Of a stretch of 64,000 bases of DNA, positions 8,273-19,091 are shown piece after piece. Below the pieces are notes generated by a model that saw only the letters and a program-made list of their open reading frames with translations, was not told where the DNA came from and did no database searches. A program made the translations under genes and the position numbers. This stretch comes from Halobacillus campisalis (GTDB lineage: Bacteria > Bacillota > Bacilli > Bacillales > Halobacillaceae): contig NZ_JAPVRC010000001.1 of assembly GCF_030345335.1 (NCBI RefSeq), positions 1-64,000 on the forward strand, in the 5' to 3' direction. Each line of letters opens with the position of its first letter. Within the stretch, counting starts at the first letter, position 1.

Positions 8273-9250
8273 ATGTTCGAACATTATAGTGTATTAAAAT
8301 CAGAAACAATAAAGCAGCTGCATATTAAGCCTGATGGTGTATATGTGGATTGCACTTTAGGAGGTGGAGGGCATTCCATTGAGATCGCTTCAAGACTCGA
8401 TAAAGGAAAGCTCATAGCCTTTGATCAAGATGAACATGCGTTAGAAGCAGCAAAAGAAAGGTTAGCTCCCTACGCAGACAAAGTTACATTAGTACATGCT
8501 AATTTCCGCCAATTAGAAGAAAAACTCAACGAGCTTAAAATCGAGCGCGTAGATGGGATTCTTTACGACTTAGGTGTTTCAAGTCCTCAGCTCGACGTAG
8601 CTGAGAGAGGGTTCAGCTACCATAACGATGCTCCTCTGGACATGAGGATGGACCAGTCGAATGAAACGTCAGCATGGAACGTGTTAAATGAGTGGGCATA
8701 TGAAGACCTTGTCCGAATATTTTTCAAATACGGGGAAGAGAAATTTTCAAAGCAAATCGCAAGGAAAATTGAGGTTGCGCGAGAGGTACAATCGATTGAA
8801 ACAACGGGACATCTCGTTGAACTGATAAAGGATGCCATACCCGCTCCAGCGAGAAGAAAAGGTGGCCATCCTGCAAAAAGGATCTTTCAAGCGATCAGAA
8901 TTGCTGTCAATGATGAGCTAGGAGCATTTCAAGACACTCTCCATCAAGCGGCCAGAACGGTAGCTGTAGATGGGAGAATAGCGGTGATCACCTTTCATTC
9001 ATTAGAGGATCGACTATGTAAGCAGGCATTTAAAAAATGGAGTACGAATCCGCCTCTTCCGAAAAACATCCCAATGATTCCTGAAGATAAGCAGCCACCA
9101 TTTAAAATGGTTACACGCAAGCCTATTGTTGCAGAAGAAGAAGAGTTAGAAGACAACCGACGTTCAAGGTCAGCAAAATTAAGAGTGGTAGAGAAAATCA
9201 AACCATGGTCAGATTCATTCACATTTGAAGAAGGGTGGAAGCAAACGTGA
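8273..9250 (+). CDS. rsmH: 16S rRNA m4C1402 methyltransferase RsmH
   Basis: This 325-residue SAM-dependent methyltransferase adds the N4-methyl group at C1402 in the ribosomal P site. Motifs are [14 protein letters not shown] (motif I, near residue 34), [12 protein letters not shown] near residue 104 and [16 protein letters not shown] near residue 246, with the family inserted helical domain between. The start [12 protein letters not shown] matches other RsmH proteins; GGGTGAAG precedes the ATG at 8273, whereas the open frame reaches back into mraZ. It overlaps the ftsL start by four bases. It is a standard second gene of dcw clusters. Confidence 0.96.
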   Translation: MFEHYSVLKSETIKQLHIKPDGVYVDCTLGGGGHSIEIASRLDKGKLIAFDQDEHALEAAKERLAPYADKVTLVHANFRQLEEKLNELKIERVDGILYDLGVSSPQLDVAERGFSYHNDAPLDMRMDQSNETSAWNVLNEWAYEDLVRIFFKYGEEKFSKQIARKIEVAREVQSIETTGHLVELIKDAIPAPARRKGGHPAKRIFQAIRIAVNDELGAFQDTLHQAARTVAVDGRIAVITFHSLEDRLCKQAFKKWSTNPPLPKNIPMIPEDKQPPFKMVTRKPIVAEEEELEDNRRSRSAKLRVVEKIKPWSDSFTFEEGWKQT

Positions 9251-9615
9251 GTACAGAGAGAGTAAAAAAAATGCAGCAGCCAATCGAACACCAACAGCAG
9301 CAAAAGCAAGTCAAAGTTAAAATCCAAAAAAAGCAATGGGTAAGTACAGGGGAGAAAGTTTTATATTCTGCAGCTACAGGCGTCATAGCGTTGGCTTCAG
9401 TTTTTATGGTGCATTTTTCTTCAACTACGGATACACTGAACCGTGATATTCAACAAGCTGAACAGAAAATCAGTCAACAAGAGGCTGTTAACGACAGTTT
9501 GGCTTATGATGCTAAAGAACTAAGTAACCCCGACCGTATTCTTCAAATTGCAAAAGACAATGGCTTGGAAATGCAAAACGCAGAAGTCAAACAAGCTGGC
9601 TATGTTGGAAACTAA
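9247..9615 (+). CDS. ftsL: Cell division protein FtsL
   Basis: This 122-residue bitopic membrane protein has a basic, glutamine-rich cytoplasmic tail (residues 1-38), one transmembrane segment (about residues 42-61) and an extracellular coiled coil (about residues 63-110; [19 protein letters not shown]). That is the FtsL architecture. FtsL joins DivIC and DivIB to activate the septal synthase PBP2B-FtsW. The GTG at 9247 is chosen because it sits eight bases after AAGGGTGG and overlaps the rsmH stop; an upstream in-frame GTG at 9235 lies inside that site. Sequence identity in this family is low, so the call leans on topology and position. Confidence 0.92.
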   Translation: MSTERVKKMQQPIEHQQQQKQVKVKIQKKQWVSTGEKVLYSAATGVIALASVFMVHFSSTTDTLNRDIQQAEQKISQQEAVNDSLAYDAKELSNPDRILQIAKDNGLEMQNAEVKQAGYVGN

Positions 9616-9636
9616 GAGAAACTAGGTGAACTTCTT

Positions 9637-11769
9637 ATGAAAAGCTCAAATACACATAAGGGTGCCGCGATCCTGATTTTGCTTTTTTCGGCATTCTTCC
9701 TCATCATCACTGGACGGTTCCTATATATTCAGTCCACTGCTGAAATTGAGGGTGTGAATTTGAATGAATGGGCGGAAAAAGCCAGAACTAGTTCCTATTC
9801 TTTAGACGCGGATAGAGGGAACATTTATGACAAAAATGGAATGCTCTTAGCGTACGACCGCCCTACATACAAGCTGTATGCGGTGGTGGACCCGGAATTT
9901 TCTCAATCTGAAGAGGAGCCAGCACATGTGACGAGTCCGGATGAAACGGCGTCTGCGCTGGCTCCTTTGTTAGATATGGAGACATCTGAAATCGAAACTC
10001 AAATAAACGACGCTCAAGAAGACGGAAGATTCCAAGTCGAGTTTGGCAGTAAGGGAGCAAATCTTTCAAAAGATAAAATGGAAGAGATTGAGGAACTTGA
10101 TTTGCCCGGGATCGATTTCGAGGAACAATCCAAACGCTACTATCCAAACGGCACATTCGCTTCTCACATTATCGGCTTCGCTCGTAATGATGATGGGCTT
10201 ATTACGGGAGTGACCGGTGTTGAGAAACAGATGGAAGAATACTTGCAAGAGCAAAAGGGTGAAATCTCTTATGAAAGAGATAAATATGGCTCTAAATTAT
10301 TGAACCCTAATGAAGTACTGACTGAACCTGATAATGGAGATAATGTCCATCTTTCCATCGACCAAAAGATACAGACATTTTTAGAAGATGCTATGGCAAC
10401 AGTCGATGAGAAATATGAACCGGAAAAGATCATGGCAGCGGTTATGAATCCTAAGACAGGAGAAGTCGTAGCTTTGGGGAACAGGCCAAGCTACAACCCT
10501 AACGATCTAGGCGAAGTGGATAATTGGTATAACGACATTATTGCTGACTCTTTTGAACCTGGGTCTACTATGAAAATGTTCACATGGGCCTCGGCCATAG
10601 AAGATGGAGTATATAATGGGAAGGGTACGTTTGAATCGGGTTCATATGAGGTTTCTGGGAGTACAATAAGGGATCACAACCGGGAAGGATGGGGAGAAAT
10701 CACGTATGATGAGGGGTTCGAAAGGTCATCTAACGTGGCGGCTTCCAAACTTGGTTACGAACTGCTTGGCCCTGAAAAATTCAGAGAGTACCTTTCAGAT
10801 TTTAATCTCGATGAAAAGTCAGGAATAGATCTTCCTGGAGAGGGTCAAGGCAAGATTCTTTATGATTATCCGATTGAAAAAGTGACAACTGCGTTTGGTC
10901 AAGGTTCAACAACTACTCCATTGCAGCTTATGACAGCAGCGACTGCAATAGCAAATGATGGTAAAATGATGCGGCCTTACACGTTGTCAAAGGTGACTTC
11001 CAGCGAAAACGGGGAAGTCATAAGTGAAAAAGAGCCAGAAGTTATTGGTGAACCAATCTCTGAGGATACAGCAGAAAAAATGCGTGATTTATTAGGACGA
11101 GTCGTTTCAGGTGAACATGGAACGGGTGCTCCTTTTGAACTTAAAGACTACTCTCTTGGAGGAAAAACTGGAACAGCACAAATACCGAAAGAAGGTGGGG
11201 GCTACCTTACTGGAAAGGGCAACCATATTTTTTCTTTCCTCGGCATGGCTCCAGTGGAAGACCCGGAGTTACTTATGTATGTTGCAGTAAAGCAGCCGAA
11301 TCTTGAAGTAACTGAAACTGGATCAGAACCTACTTCTTTTATCGTTAAATCGGTAATGGAGAACAGCCTTCACTATTTGAATATCGATCCAGATCAGGAG
11401 AAAGAACCTGAAGTAAAAGAAAAAGAAGTGCAAGATTACGTTGGAAAATCTACGGAAAAGGCTGAAAAAGACTTGAAGAAAGATTTCAAAAACGTAACTG
11501 TAGTAGGAGCAGGGAGTGAAGTGACTGCTACTATACCCGAAGCAGGCACAAACGTTATGACAGAGCAGAGGATGATTCTGATTACAGATGAACCTGTGAT
11601 GCCTGATATCCAGGGTTGGTCTCTGCGTGATGTACAGAAGCTGGCCGAACATTTTAATCTTGAACTAGAAACCATGGGGGATGGTTATGTGAGTAACCAG
11701 AACATGGAAGAAGGTACGGCGCTAAGAGAAGGCGGCTACCTGGTAGTGGAACTTACTAAGCCAGAGTGA
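9637..11769 (+). CDS. pbpB: Penicillin-binding protein 2B (septal transpeptidase)
   Basis: This 710-residue class B PBP has an N-terminal membrane anchor (about residues 9-30), a dimerization domain, and a transpeptidase domain with STMK at 310-313, SSN at 364-366 and KTG at 510-512. Two C-terminal PASTA domains follow (about residues 585-710). It cross-links septal peptidoglycan in complex with a SEDS partner and FtsL/DivIB. Length and PASTA repeats match PBP2B of B. subtilis. The ATG follows CTAGGTGAAC 22 bases after ftsL. Its in-operon SEDS neighbour is SpoVE; a vegetative FtsW would have to be encoded elsewhere. Confidence 0.97.
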   Translation: MKSSNTHKGAAILILLFSAFFLIITGRFLYIQSTAEIEGVNLNEWAEKARTSSYSLDADRGNIYDKNGMLLAYDRPTYKLYAVVDPEFSQSEEEPAHVTSPDETASALAPLLDMETSEIETQINDAQEDGRFQVEFGSKGANLSKDKMEEIEELDLPGIDFEEQSKRYYPNGTFASHIIGFARNDDGLITGVTGVEKQMEEYLQEQKGEISYERDKYGSKLLNPNEVLTEPDNGDNVHLSIDQKIQTFLEDAMATVDEKYEPEKIMAAVMNPKTGEVVALGNRPSYNPNDLGEVDNWYNDIIADSFEPGSTMKMFTWASAIEDGVYNGKGTFESGSYEVSGSTIRDHNREGWGEITYDEGFERSSNVAASKLGYELLGPEKFREYLSDFNLDEKSGIDLPGEGQGKILYDYPIEKVTTAFGQGSTTTPLQLMTAATAIANDGKMMRPYTLSKVTSSENGEVISEKEPEVIGEPISEDTAEKMRDLLGRVVSGEHGTGAPFELKDYSLGGKTGTAQIPKEGGGYLTGKGNHIFSFLGMAPVEDPELLMYVAVKQPNLEVTETGSEPTSFIVKSVMENSLHYLNIDPDQEKEPEVKEKEVQDYVGKSTEKAEKDLKKDFKNVTVVGAGSEVTATIPEAGTNVMTEQRMILITDEPVMPDIQGWSLRDVQKLAEHFNLELETMGDGYVSNQNMEEGTALREGGYLVVELTKPE

Positions 11770-11852
11770 TCAAAACCAACAGTGTTCTAATCGTTTTCCG
11801 ATTGCATATAGTGATACAAGCTTACTCTATCGACTTTAAAGGAGTTATGGAT

Positions 11853-13778
11853 ATGAGAAGGGTATCACAAGTAATCGTAAGAAAGCGGTTAGTCGCTGTT
11901 TTTTTTGTAGGGTTAATTATCTTTACTGTAATCATTGGCCGTCTCGGCTATGTTCAATTCGTGTTGAGTGACTTCCTAGTGGACAAGGCTGAACAATCCT
12001 GGGGGAGAGATATAACATTCGAGCCGGAACGAGGGAAAATTCTAGATACGAATGGAGAAGTTTTAGTTGGAAATCAATCGGCACCAACTGTTATGGTCGT
12101 CCCAAGACAAATAAAAGAACCTGAGAAAACAGCAAAACAGCTTTCTGACATTTTGGAGATGAGTGTAGATAAAGCATTCTCACACCTTACAAAGCAAGTA
12201 TCAATTGAAAAAATTCATCCTGAAGGACGAAAGATTTCGGACGAGCAAGCGAATGCTATTCAGATGCTCGATATGCCTGGGGTTTACGTAGCAGAAGATT
12301 CATTGAGATATTACCCGAATGGTTCTTTTCTTTCTCATGTACTTGGTTTCAGCGGAATTGATAATCAGGGACTCCTTGGCCTTGAATCGGTGTATGACGA
12401 TCAACTAAAAGGAGAGCAGGGTGCACTGTCTTTTTTTTCTGATGCAAAAGGGAAGAGGATGCCTGATATAGCAGATACTTATACCCCTCCTGTTGATGGG
12501 AAAGACCTTCAGCTTACGATTGATTATAACGTTCAATCGATCGTGGAAAGGGAATTGGATATGGCGGAAGCTAAATATAACCCTGATGGAGCAGTAGCTA
12601 TTGCAGTCGATCCGAAAACGGGACAGGTCAAAGCGATGGCTTCAAGGCCGAATTTCCATCCAGGAAATTATCAGGAAGTGGATGCATCCACCTATAACCG
12701 AAATTTGCCTGTATGGAGCACCTACGAGCCAGGATCCACTTTCAAAATTATTACGTTAGCCGCTGCTTTAGAGGAGGGGCTGGTAAATTTGGATGATGAA
12801 CATTTCCATGACTCGGGTTCAGTTAAAGTTGGAGGAGCAACACTTAGATGTTGGAAAAGGGGCGGCCATGGTGATCAAACTTTTCTAGAAGTCGTGCAAA
12901 ACTCTTGTAACCCAGGTTTCGTGCAATTAGGTGAACGATTAGGCAAAGAAAAATTATTTGAATACATTGATCTTTTCGGGTTTGGTGAGAAAACAGGGAT
13001 TGATTTAGAAGGTGAAGGCAGCGGGATTTTATTCAGACCTGAACAAGTTGGACCGGTAGAACAAGCGACAACTGCATTTGGACAGGGCGTTTCAGTCACG
13101 CCGATTCAACAAGTTATGGCAGTAGCTGCTGCTGTGAACGGTGGTTATTACTATGAACCTTATGTACAGGAAGCATGGCTGGACCCTGTGGACGGTGAAG
13201 TATTAGAGAAGAAAGAGCCAAATTTAATTAAGAGAGTGATATCAGAAAAGACTTCAAAGGAAGTAAGTAAGGCTTTGGAAAGTGTGGTAGCGAAAGGTAC
13301 AGGTCGCGGCGCTTACGTGGAAGGGTATCGTGTAGGTGGAAAAACAGGAACAGCACAGAAAGTGGGCAAAGACGGAAAGTATATGACGGATAATCATATT
13401 GTGTCTTTCATCGGGTTCGCCCCTGCAGATGATCCAGAATTGGTCGTTTACTTAGCGATTGACAACCCAAAAGGGACTGTGCAGTTTGGTGGTGTAGTAG
13501 CAGCTCCCATTGTTGGTTCGATTATGGAAGATAGTCTCCGTTCACTCGGTGTAAAACCTCGTAAAGACGGATTAGATAAAGAATATTCCTGGCCTGAAGA
13601 ACCACTTGTAGAAGTGCCGGACGTCACGGGGATGGAGAAAAAAGATATCAATAAGCTAATGACGACATTAAAAGTAGAAGTAAGTGGAAAAGGAGAAGCT
13701 GTCGTCGCTCAAGCTCCTAAAGCAGGAGTGAAAGTGCCTAGTGGATCAACCATCCGTATTTATTTAAATAATGATTGA
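11853..13778 (+). CDS. spoVD: Stage V sporulation protein D (class B PBP)
   Basis: This 641-residue class B PBP is needed for spore cortex peptidoglycan and works with the SEDS protein SpoVE in the mother cell. It begins MRRVSQVIVRKRLVAV with a membrane anchor. It carries EPGSTFK (active serine near residue 295), NSCNPGF (SxN motif with cysteine) and GGKTGTAQK near residue 505. The cysteine-containing motifs fit SpoVD, whose extracellular cysteines are reduced by StoA in B. subtilis. One PASTA domain ends the protein, against two in PBP2B. The ATG at 11853 is eight bases after GGAG; the frame starts upstream at 11766 but without a ribosome-binding site. About 80 bases separate it from pbpB. 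Confidence 0.95.
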   Translation: MRRVSQVIVRKRLVAVFFVGLIIFTVIIGRLGYVQFVLSDFLVDKAEQSWGRDITFEPERGKILDTNGEVLVGNQSAPTVMVVPRQIKEPEKTAKQLSDILEMSVDKAFSHLTKQVSIEKIHPEGRKISDEQANAIQMLDMPGVYVAEDSLRYYPNGSFLSHVLGFSGIDNQGLLGLESVYDDQLKGEQGALSFFSDAKGKRMPDIADTYTPPVDGKDLQLTIDYNVQSIVERELDMAEAKYNPDGAVAIAVDPKTGQVKAMASRPNFHPGNYQEVDASTYNRNLPVWSTYEPGSTFKIITLAAALEEGLVNLDDEHFHDSGSVKVGGATLRCWKRGGHGDQTFLEVVQNSCNPGFVQLGERLGKEKLFEYIDLFGFGEKTGIDLEGEGSGILFRPEQVGPVEQATTAFGQGVSVTPIQQVMAVAAAVNGGYYYEPYVQEAWLDPVDGEVLEKKEPNLIKRVISEKTSKEVSKALESVVAKGTGRGAYVEGYRVGGKTGTAQKVGKDGKYMTDNHIVSFIGFAPADDPELVVYLAIDNPKGTVQFGGVVAAPIVGSIMEDSLRSLGVKPRKDGLDKEYSWPEEPLVEVPDVTGMEKKDINKLMTTLKVEVSGKGEAVVAQAPKAGVKVPSGSTIRIYLNND

Positions 13779-13821
13779 GTTTTCTAAATTTATGTCAAAA
13801 CCATACAGTGGGCTTGATTTT

Positions 13822-13830
13822 TGCTATAAT
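13822..13830 (+). promoter_or_regulatory. Extended -10 promoter upstream of murE
   Basis: TGCTATAAT (13822-13830) is a perfect extended -10 element 33 bases before murE. The -35 region is poor, as is common for extended -10 promoters. It would let murE and later genes be transcribed independently of sporulation-specific spoVD. Confidence 0.65.
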
Positions 13831-13862
13831 AGTAGAGAATGTCGACAGTTAGGATGGTATGT

Positions 13863-15338
13863 ATGAAATTAAATAAACTATTAGAACTAATTCCTTTTTA
13901 CAAAACAAATCAAAATGTGGATGATATAGAAATCACTGGTGTGTCCATGGATTCTAGATCTGTGGGTCTGGGTGAAGCTTTTGTATGTATCATAGGCAGT
14001 GAATCTGATGGACACGACTTTGTAAATTCAGCCATAGATCAAGGGGCAGCATTGATTATTGCTGAGAAAGAATTGTCAATTGATTTTCCTGTAATAACTG
14101 TTAATGATACGACGAAAGCATTAGCTATGATTTCGTCGACTTTTTACAATTACCCAACCGAGAAAATCCATACCATAGGCGTGACAGGTACAAATGGTAA
14201 AACGACAATTACTTATTTACTTGATGAAATTTTCACTCTTGAACAACACATAACCGCAACAATTGGAACGATTCAAATGAATATCGCAGGAAGATCATAT
14301 CCTGTGAAAAACACAACACCTGATGCTCTTTCGCTTCAGCAAAGTTTTCAACAAATGGTGGAATATGGAGTGGATACAGCCATAATGGAAGTGTCATCCC
14401 ATGCATTGGATCAAGGCCGTGTCTATGGCTGTGATTTTGATGTGGCCGTTTTCACCAATTTGACCCAGGATCATTTGGATTATCATGAAAGCATGGGCGA
14501 CTATCTTCATGCTAAGTCCCTATTGTTTGCCCAACTAGGAAATGGGTATAATTTGAAACGGGAGAAGTTTGCTATTATCAACGGTGATTCACCGGTAGCT
14601 GGGAAACTCATCCGTGCAACTTCCCAACCCGTATTGACTTATGGTATAAATAAGCCGGCTGATATCATGGCAAGAGAGATCAGACTTCACGAGAAAGGGA
14701 GTTCTTTTGTATTAAGCACCCCTAAAGGTGAGATTACCATCGAAAGTCCTTTAATGGGATTGTTCAGTGTCTATAATATGATGGCCTCTGCAGGCGCTGC
14801 TCTGGTTTCAGGAATAGATCTTTCCGTTATCCAAAAATCTTTCAAACATACGAAAGGGGTGCGTGGAAGATTTGAACCTGTATTAGAAGGGCAGCCATTT
14901 GGAGTGGTCGTCGATTACGCGCACACACCTGACTCACTAGAGAATGTGCTGAAAACTATGAGCGAATTTTGTAAAGGTGAAATCCGGGTAGTGGTTGGAT
15001 GCGGAGGCGATAGAGATCGCAAGAAACGACCACTGATGGCGGATGTAGCTATGAAATACGCTGATCAATCAATTTTTACATCTGATAACCCAAGAACAGA
15101 GGACCCAACTGTAATTTTAAATGATATGACTTCCCACTTGAATGGCAACTTCGTAATAGAAGAAGACCGCAAATCAGCGATCGACCTTGCGATTTCCAAT
15201 TCTGAAGAAGGGGATATGGTTCTCATTGCAGGCAAAGGACATGAAACATATCAGGAAATTAATGGCGTGCGTTATGAGTTTGATGATTGTGAGGTAGCGA
15301 GAAATATCTTATCGAAGGTTAAGGGGAGTCGCACGTAA
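13863..15338 (+). CDS. murE: UDP-MurNAc-L-Ala-D-Glu--2,6-diaminopimelate ligase
   Basis: This 491-residue Mur ligase adds the third residue of the peptidoglycan stem peptide. The ATP loop GVTGTNGKTTITYLLDE lies near residue 108, the central-domain HALDQGR near residue 180, and the C-terminal TSDNPRTEDP near residue 408. The DNPR motif is the signature for meso-diaminopimelate recognition; lysine-adding MurE proteins carry other residues. Start MKLNKLLELIP matches homologues. The ATG at 13863 follows AGGATGG. Its stop overlaps the murF start (TAATG). It is cytosolic. Confidence 0.96.
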   Translation: MKLNKLLELIPFYKTNQNVDDIEITGVSMDSRSVGLGEAFVCIIGSESDGHDFVNSAIDQGAALIIAEKELSIDFPVITVNDTTKALAMISSTFYNYPTEKIHTIGVTGTNGKTTITYLLDEIFTLEQHITATIGTIQMNIAGRSYPVKNTTPDALSLQQSFQQMVEYGVDTAIMEVSSHALDQGRVYGCDFDVAVFTNLTQDHLDYHESMGDYLHAKSLLFAQLGNGYNLKREKFAIINGDSPVAGKLIRATSQPVLTYGINKPADIMAREIRLHEKGSSFVLSTPKGEITIESPLMGLFSVYNMMASAGAALVSGIDLSVIQKSFKHTKGVRGRFEPVLEGQPFGVVVDYAHTPDSLENVLKTMSEFCKGEIRVVVGCGGDRDRKKRPLMADVAMKYADQSIFTSDNPRTEDPTVILNDMTSHLNGNFVIEEDRKSAIDLAISNSEEGDMVLIAGKGHETYQEINGVRYEFDDCEVARNILSKVKGSRT

Positions 15339-16693
15339 TGTTTACAATAAATGAATTAACATCAATTTTCCCATCTTACAGAGGTACCGCTGATGCCCAA
15401 ATCTTAATCCGCGGAGCCATGACGGATACTCGTGTGGAAAATAAGCAAAGCTTATTTGTACCGATAGTCGGTGAAAATCACGATGCACATAAGTTTATTA
15501 ACGAAGCAATAAAAAAAGGCGCTGTAGCTGCATTGTGGCAGAAAGATCACGAATTACCCAGGGAAATTCCTACTGAGTTTCCTGTTTTTTTCGTCGAGGA
15601 TACTCTCCAGGCACTTCAGGAGACATCCTCGTTTTACTTAAAAAAAGTAAATCCCACCGTTATCGGAATCACAGGGTCTAATGGAAAGACGACAACTAAA
15701 GATCTCGTTGCTTCTATTCTTCAAGTGAAATTTCGCACTCATAAAACGGCTGGGAATTATAACAATCATATCGGTTTACCTTTAACGATATTATCTATGC
15801 CGAGTAATACAGAGGTGGCTGTCCTTGAAATGGGGATGAGTCAAGCGGGAGAAATTTCTTTATTATCTAAATTAGCAGAGCCTTCTCATGTTATTATCAC
15901 GAACATTGGTGAGTCTCATATTGAATATTTAGGGTCGCGTGAGGGGATTGCTAAAGCAAAGCTGGAAATTCTTAACGGATGGCATGATGGTACGTTCATA
16001 TTTGACGGGGATGAAGAACTGCTAAACTCGTATCTTGGGACAGATCGGTCTGTATCATGCGGCTTTCTAAGTCAATCTTCTGTCGTCATTAAAGTCCATG
16101 AACTTCTAGAGGATCGAAGTCATTTCGAAGTGCTTGCTCACAATTACACGTTACCTATTGCAGGCAGGCATAATGTTAAGAATGCTGCTTATGCCATCTC
16201 TTTAGCCCAAACACTAGGTTTGACTCCAGGTGAAATACAGAGTGGGTTTGATAATCTAGAACTCTCAGGTATGAGGTTTGAAAAAGTAGACGGTATAAAT
16301 GGTTCTCTTCTTATCAACGATGCCTATAATGCTTCGCCCACTTCAATGAAAGCAACCATTGGAATAATCGAAGAATTGCAATCGAGATCCCATAAAATAC
16401 TTGTTTTAGGTGATATGTTTGAATTGGGCGAATTTGCAGGTGAGCTTCATGAAGATGTGGCCACTGTAATTTCGGATCAAATCAGCTCTGTGTATACGAT
16501 CGGGGAGCATGCAAATAGAATAGTGGAGTCTGTAAAGGTTAAACATCCAAATATAGAAAGTATTCATTTTAAAGATAAAGAATCATTGAGTGATCACCTA
16601 AAAAAGAAATTAACTGCCAATACGGTCGTTTTAATCAAAGCCTCCAGAGGGATGAAGCTTGAACAATTATTAAACGATCTTACAGAGAAATAA
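15338..16693 (+). CDS. murF: UDP-MurNAc-tripeptide--D-Ala-D-Ala ligase
   Basis: This 451-residue Mur ligase attaches D-Ala-D-Ala to complete UDP-MurNAc-pentapeptide. It carries [19 protein letters not shown] (ATP loop, near residue 110), EMGMSQAGEI near residue 167, the NIGESHIEYLGSREGIAKAK segment and NDAYNASPTSMKATI near residue 328. Three Mur domains are complete and length is typical. The ATG overlaps the murE TAA by one base, implying coupled translation. In B. subtilis murF lies apart from the dcw cluster, while in many relatives it is here as in this window. Confidence 0.95.
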   Translation: MFTINELTSIFPSYRGTADAQILIRGAMTDTRVENKQSLFVPIVGENHDAHKFINEAIKKGAVAALWQKDHELPREIPTEFPVFFVEDTLQALQETSSFYLKKVNPTVIGITGSNGKTTTKDLVASILQVKFRTHKTAGNYNNHIGLPLTILSMPSNTEVAVLEMGMSQAGEISLLSKLAEPSHVIITNIGESHIEYLGSREGIAKAKLEILNGWHDGTFIFDGDEELLNSYLGTDRSVSCGFLSQSSVVIKVHELLEDRSHFEVLAHNYTLPIAGRHNVKNAAYAISLAQTLGLTPGEIQSGFDNLELSGMRFEKVDGINGSLLINDAYNASPTSMKATIGIIEELQSRSHKILVLGDMFELGEFAGELHEDVATVISDQISSVYTIGEHANRIVESVKVKHPNIESIHFKDKESLSDHLKKKLTANTVVLIKASRGMKLEQLLNDLTEK

Positions 16694-16735
16694 ACAGGCG
16701 ATGACAATCATGATTGCACATAAGGAGGAATTTCA

Positions 16736-17722
16736 TTGAACGACTATATCTTGCTGCTAACTATGGCGCTATCTTTCATACTAACAGTCGTAATTTCGCC
16801 TATTACGATCCCTTTTCTTAGAAGGTTGAAATTTGGCCAAAGTATTCGTGAGGAAGGACCAAAATCACATCAGAAAAAATCAGGTACACCGACCATGGGC
16901 GGTGTCATGATCCTGATCGCTATCACATTGACTACGATTATTTCATCTATATGGTTTATCCCGAACCCCAGTCAAGTCCACCTGTTCATTGTTTTATTTG
17001 TACTGGTTGGATATGGACTGTTAGGTTTTTTAGATGATTACATTAAGGTAGCACTGAAAAGAAACATGGGTTTAAATTCTAAACAGAAGATGCTCGGACA
17101 AATTATTATTGCAGTTATCGTCTATTTCATTCTGGAGCAAAATGGTTTTTCTACATACATAGAGATTCCAGGAACCTCGATGGAACTTGAACTTGGATTC
17201 GGCTATGCCCTTCTAATCCTTGTGATGCTGGTTGGCGGTTCAAATGCTGTAAACCTGACGGATGGTTTGGATGGTTTATTAGCAGGTACAGCTGCGATTG
17301 CGTTCGGAGCATTTGGAATATTAGCTTGGATGGAGGAAGGCAACGTAGAGGTAGCCGTTTTTTCTTTGGCTGTTGTTGGTTCATTATTAGGCTTTCTTGT
17401 TTTCAACGCACATCCGGCTAAAGTATTCATGGGTGATACTGGCTCATTGGCATTGGGCGGCGCTATCGCAATGGTAGCCATTCTGACAAAGTTGGAATTA
17501 CTGCTTGTTATTATTGGAGGGGTTTTCGTTATTGAAACCCTGTCTGTCATCCTTCAAGTTGCTTCTTTTAAGACGACAGGAAAACGCATTTTCAAAATGA
17601 GTCCGCTTCACCATCACTATGAATTGAAGGGATGGACTGAATGGAAAGTTGTCACAACCTTTTGGACGGTCGGCTTCCTATTTGCGGTTCTCGGAATTTA
17701 TATAGAGGTGATGTTCGGATGA
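16736..17722 (+). CDS. mraY: Phospho-MurNAc-pentapeptide translocase
   Basis: This 328-residue polytopic membrane enzyme transfers phospho-MurNAc-pentapeptide to undecaprenyl phosphate, forming lipid I. About ten hydrophobic segments are present. Signature motifs are KSGTPTMGG near residue 46, GFLDDYIKV near residue 97, the catalytic NLTDGLDGL near residue 174, and [13 protein letters not shown] near residue 287. Initiation is at TTG 16736 after AAGGAGGAA at ideal spacing; no nearby ATG fits the family N-terminus. Its stop overlaps the murD ATG (ATGA). Confidence 0.96.
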   Translation: MNDYILLLTMALSFILTVVISPITIPFLRRLKFGQSIREEGPKSHQKKSGTPTMGGVMILIAITLTTIISSIWFIPNPSQVHLFIVLFVLVGYGLLGFLDDYIKVALKRNMGLNSKQKMLGQIIIAVIVYFILEQNGFSTYIEIPGTSMELELGFGYALLILVMLVGGSNAVNLTDGLDGLLAGTAAIAFGAFGILAWMEEGNVEVAVFSLAVVGSLLGFLVFNAHPAKVFMGDTGSLALGGAIAMVAILTKLELLLVIIGGVFVIETLSVILQVASFKTTGKRIFKMSPLHHHYELKGWTEWKVVTTFWTVGFLFAVLGIYIEVMFG

Positions 17723-19068
17723 AATCTTTAGACCCAAAGACTTTCCAATATAGAAATGTCCTTGTGCTAGGCCTGGCTAAAAGCGGGAAAGCAGCTGCCG
17801 AACTTTTATTAGATAGTGGTATTAAAGTTACCATAAATGATTTAAAAGCAGATGAAAATAGTGTAGACATTAAGAAGTTCAAAGAGCGAGGCGCTCGTGT
17901 AGTGACGGGGAGCCATCCTTTAGAACTGCTCAACGATATTGATCTGCTTGTGAAAAATCCAGGGATTCCTTATGAGAACCCGATGGTGGCCGAAGCGGAA
18001 AAACGACAGATCCCTATCGTGACCGAAATCGAGTTATCCGGATTTCTTCATGACGGCAATTTAATTGGAGTGACAGGGTCCAATGGAAAAACGACCACAA
18101 CAACTTTAATCCATGAGTTTTTGAAAGAAGACGAACAACCTGCTTCTATTGCAGGGAATATTGGGGAAGTCGCTTGTGAGGTGGCTCGAAGTACTGCAGA
18201 TGAAGAGACAATGGTTGTAGAGCTCTCATCTTTCCAACTGTTGGGGACTGAAACGTTCAGCCCTAATGTAGCGGTATGGCTCAATTTATTTGATGCGCAT
18301 CTTGATTATCATCACACAGCTGCAAATTATCATAAAGCTAAAGCAAAAATTGCTGCAAACCAAAGTGAGAGGGATTATCTAGTTTACAATGCTGACGATA
18401 GTGCAATCTTGAACTTCCTTCCTTCGTTTGCTTCTCAGTTGGTTCCCTTTTCACTTCAAGGAAAAGTCGAGGGAGCCTGGAGTGATGAGGAATGGGTTTA
18501 TTTTAAGGATGAACCCGTCGTAAAAAGACGTGACATTGTATTAGTGGGTGAGCATAATCTTGCGAATATTTTAGCTGCCGTAGCCGCTGTGAAAGTGAGC
18601 GGAATTACAAACGAAGCGATTGTTAAAGTCTTAACTTCGTTTGGCGGGGTGGAGCATCGTTTAGAATTTGTAACGAAAAAAAATGGTGTCTACTTTTATA
18701 ATGATTCAAAGGCTACTAATATTCTAGCGACTTCCTATGCTTTGAAAGCTTTTGACCAGCCGATCATCCTTCTTGCAGGAGGACTTGATCGTGGCAATCA
18801 GTTTGATGAGCTGGTTGAAAAGCTCGGGAATGTTAAAGCAATGGTTCTATTCGGGGAAACAGCTGAGAAAATTAGTTTAGCCGGCATGCAGGCAGGGGTC
18901 CAGCACATTTCAACTGTGAATAACATGAAGGAAGCTGTCGAAGAAGCTTATCAAATATCTACAAGTGAGGATGTTATCTTGCTTTCTCCTGCATGTGCAA
19001 GCTGGGATCAGTATCGCACGTTTGAAGAAAGAGGTCATATGTTTAAAGAGGCTGTGCATAAGCTGTAG
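17719..19068 (+). CDS. murD: UDP-MurNAc-L-alanine--D-glutamate ligase
   Basis: This 449-residue Mur ligase adds D-glutamate to UDP-MurNAc-L-Ala. Features include the N-terminal UDP-binding fold ([17 protein letters not shown] near residue 15), the ATP loop [18 protein letters not shown] near residue 116, HRLEFV near residue 313 and NDSKATN near residue 325. The ATG at 17719 overlaps mraY by four bases; a longer reading frame back to 17641 lies within mraY and is not used. A strong hairpin begins 23 bases downstream, so transcription from the murE-murF-mraY-murD block may stop before spoVE. Confidence 0.96.
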   Translation: MKSLDPKTFQYRNVLVLGLAKSGKAAAELLLDSGIKVTINDLKADENSVDIKKFKERGARVVTGSHPLELLNDIDLLVKNPGIPYENPMVAEAEKRQIPIVTEIELSGFLHDGNLIGVTGSNGKTTTTTLIHEFLKEDEQPASIAGNIGEVACEVARSTADEETMVVELSSFQLLGTETFSPNVAVWLNLFDAHLDYHHTAANYHKAKAKIAANQSERDYLVYNADDSAILNFLPSFASQLVPFSLQGKVEGAWSDEEWVYFKDEPVVKRRDIVLVGEHNLANILAAVAAVKVSGITNEAIVKVLTSFGGVEHRLEFVTKKNGVYFYNDSKATNILATSYALKAFDQPIILLAGGLDRGNQFDELVEKLGNVKAMVLFGETAEKISLAGMQAGVQHISTVNNMKEAVEEAYQISTSEDVILLSPACASWDQYRTFEERGHMFKEAVHKL

Positions 19069-19091
19069 TAGGGGCATATGTACAAGCATTC

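Noticed and set aside
11770-11852. Sigma-E promoter for spoVD (CATATAGT near 11803)
   Set aside because: The -10-like string has no acceptable -35 at 13 to 15 bases; evidence is too weak to list.
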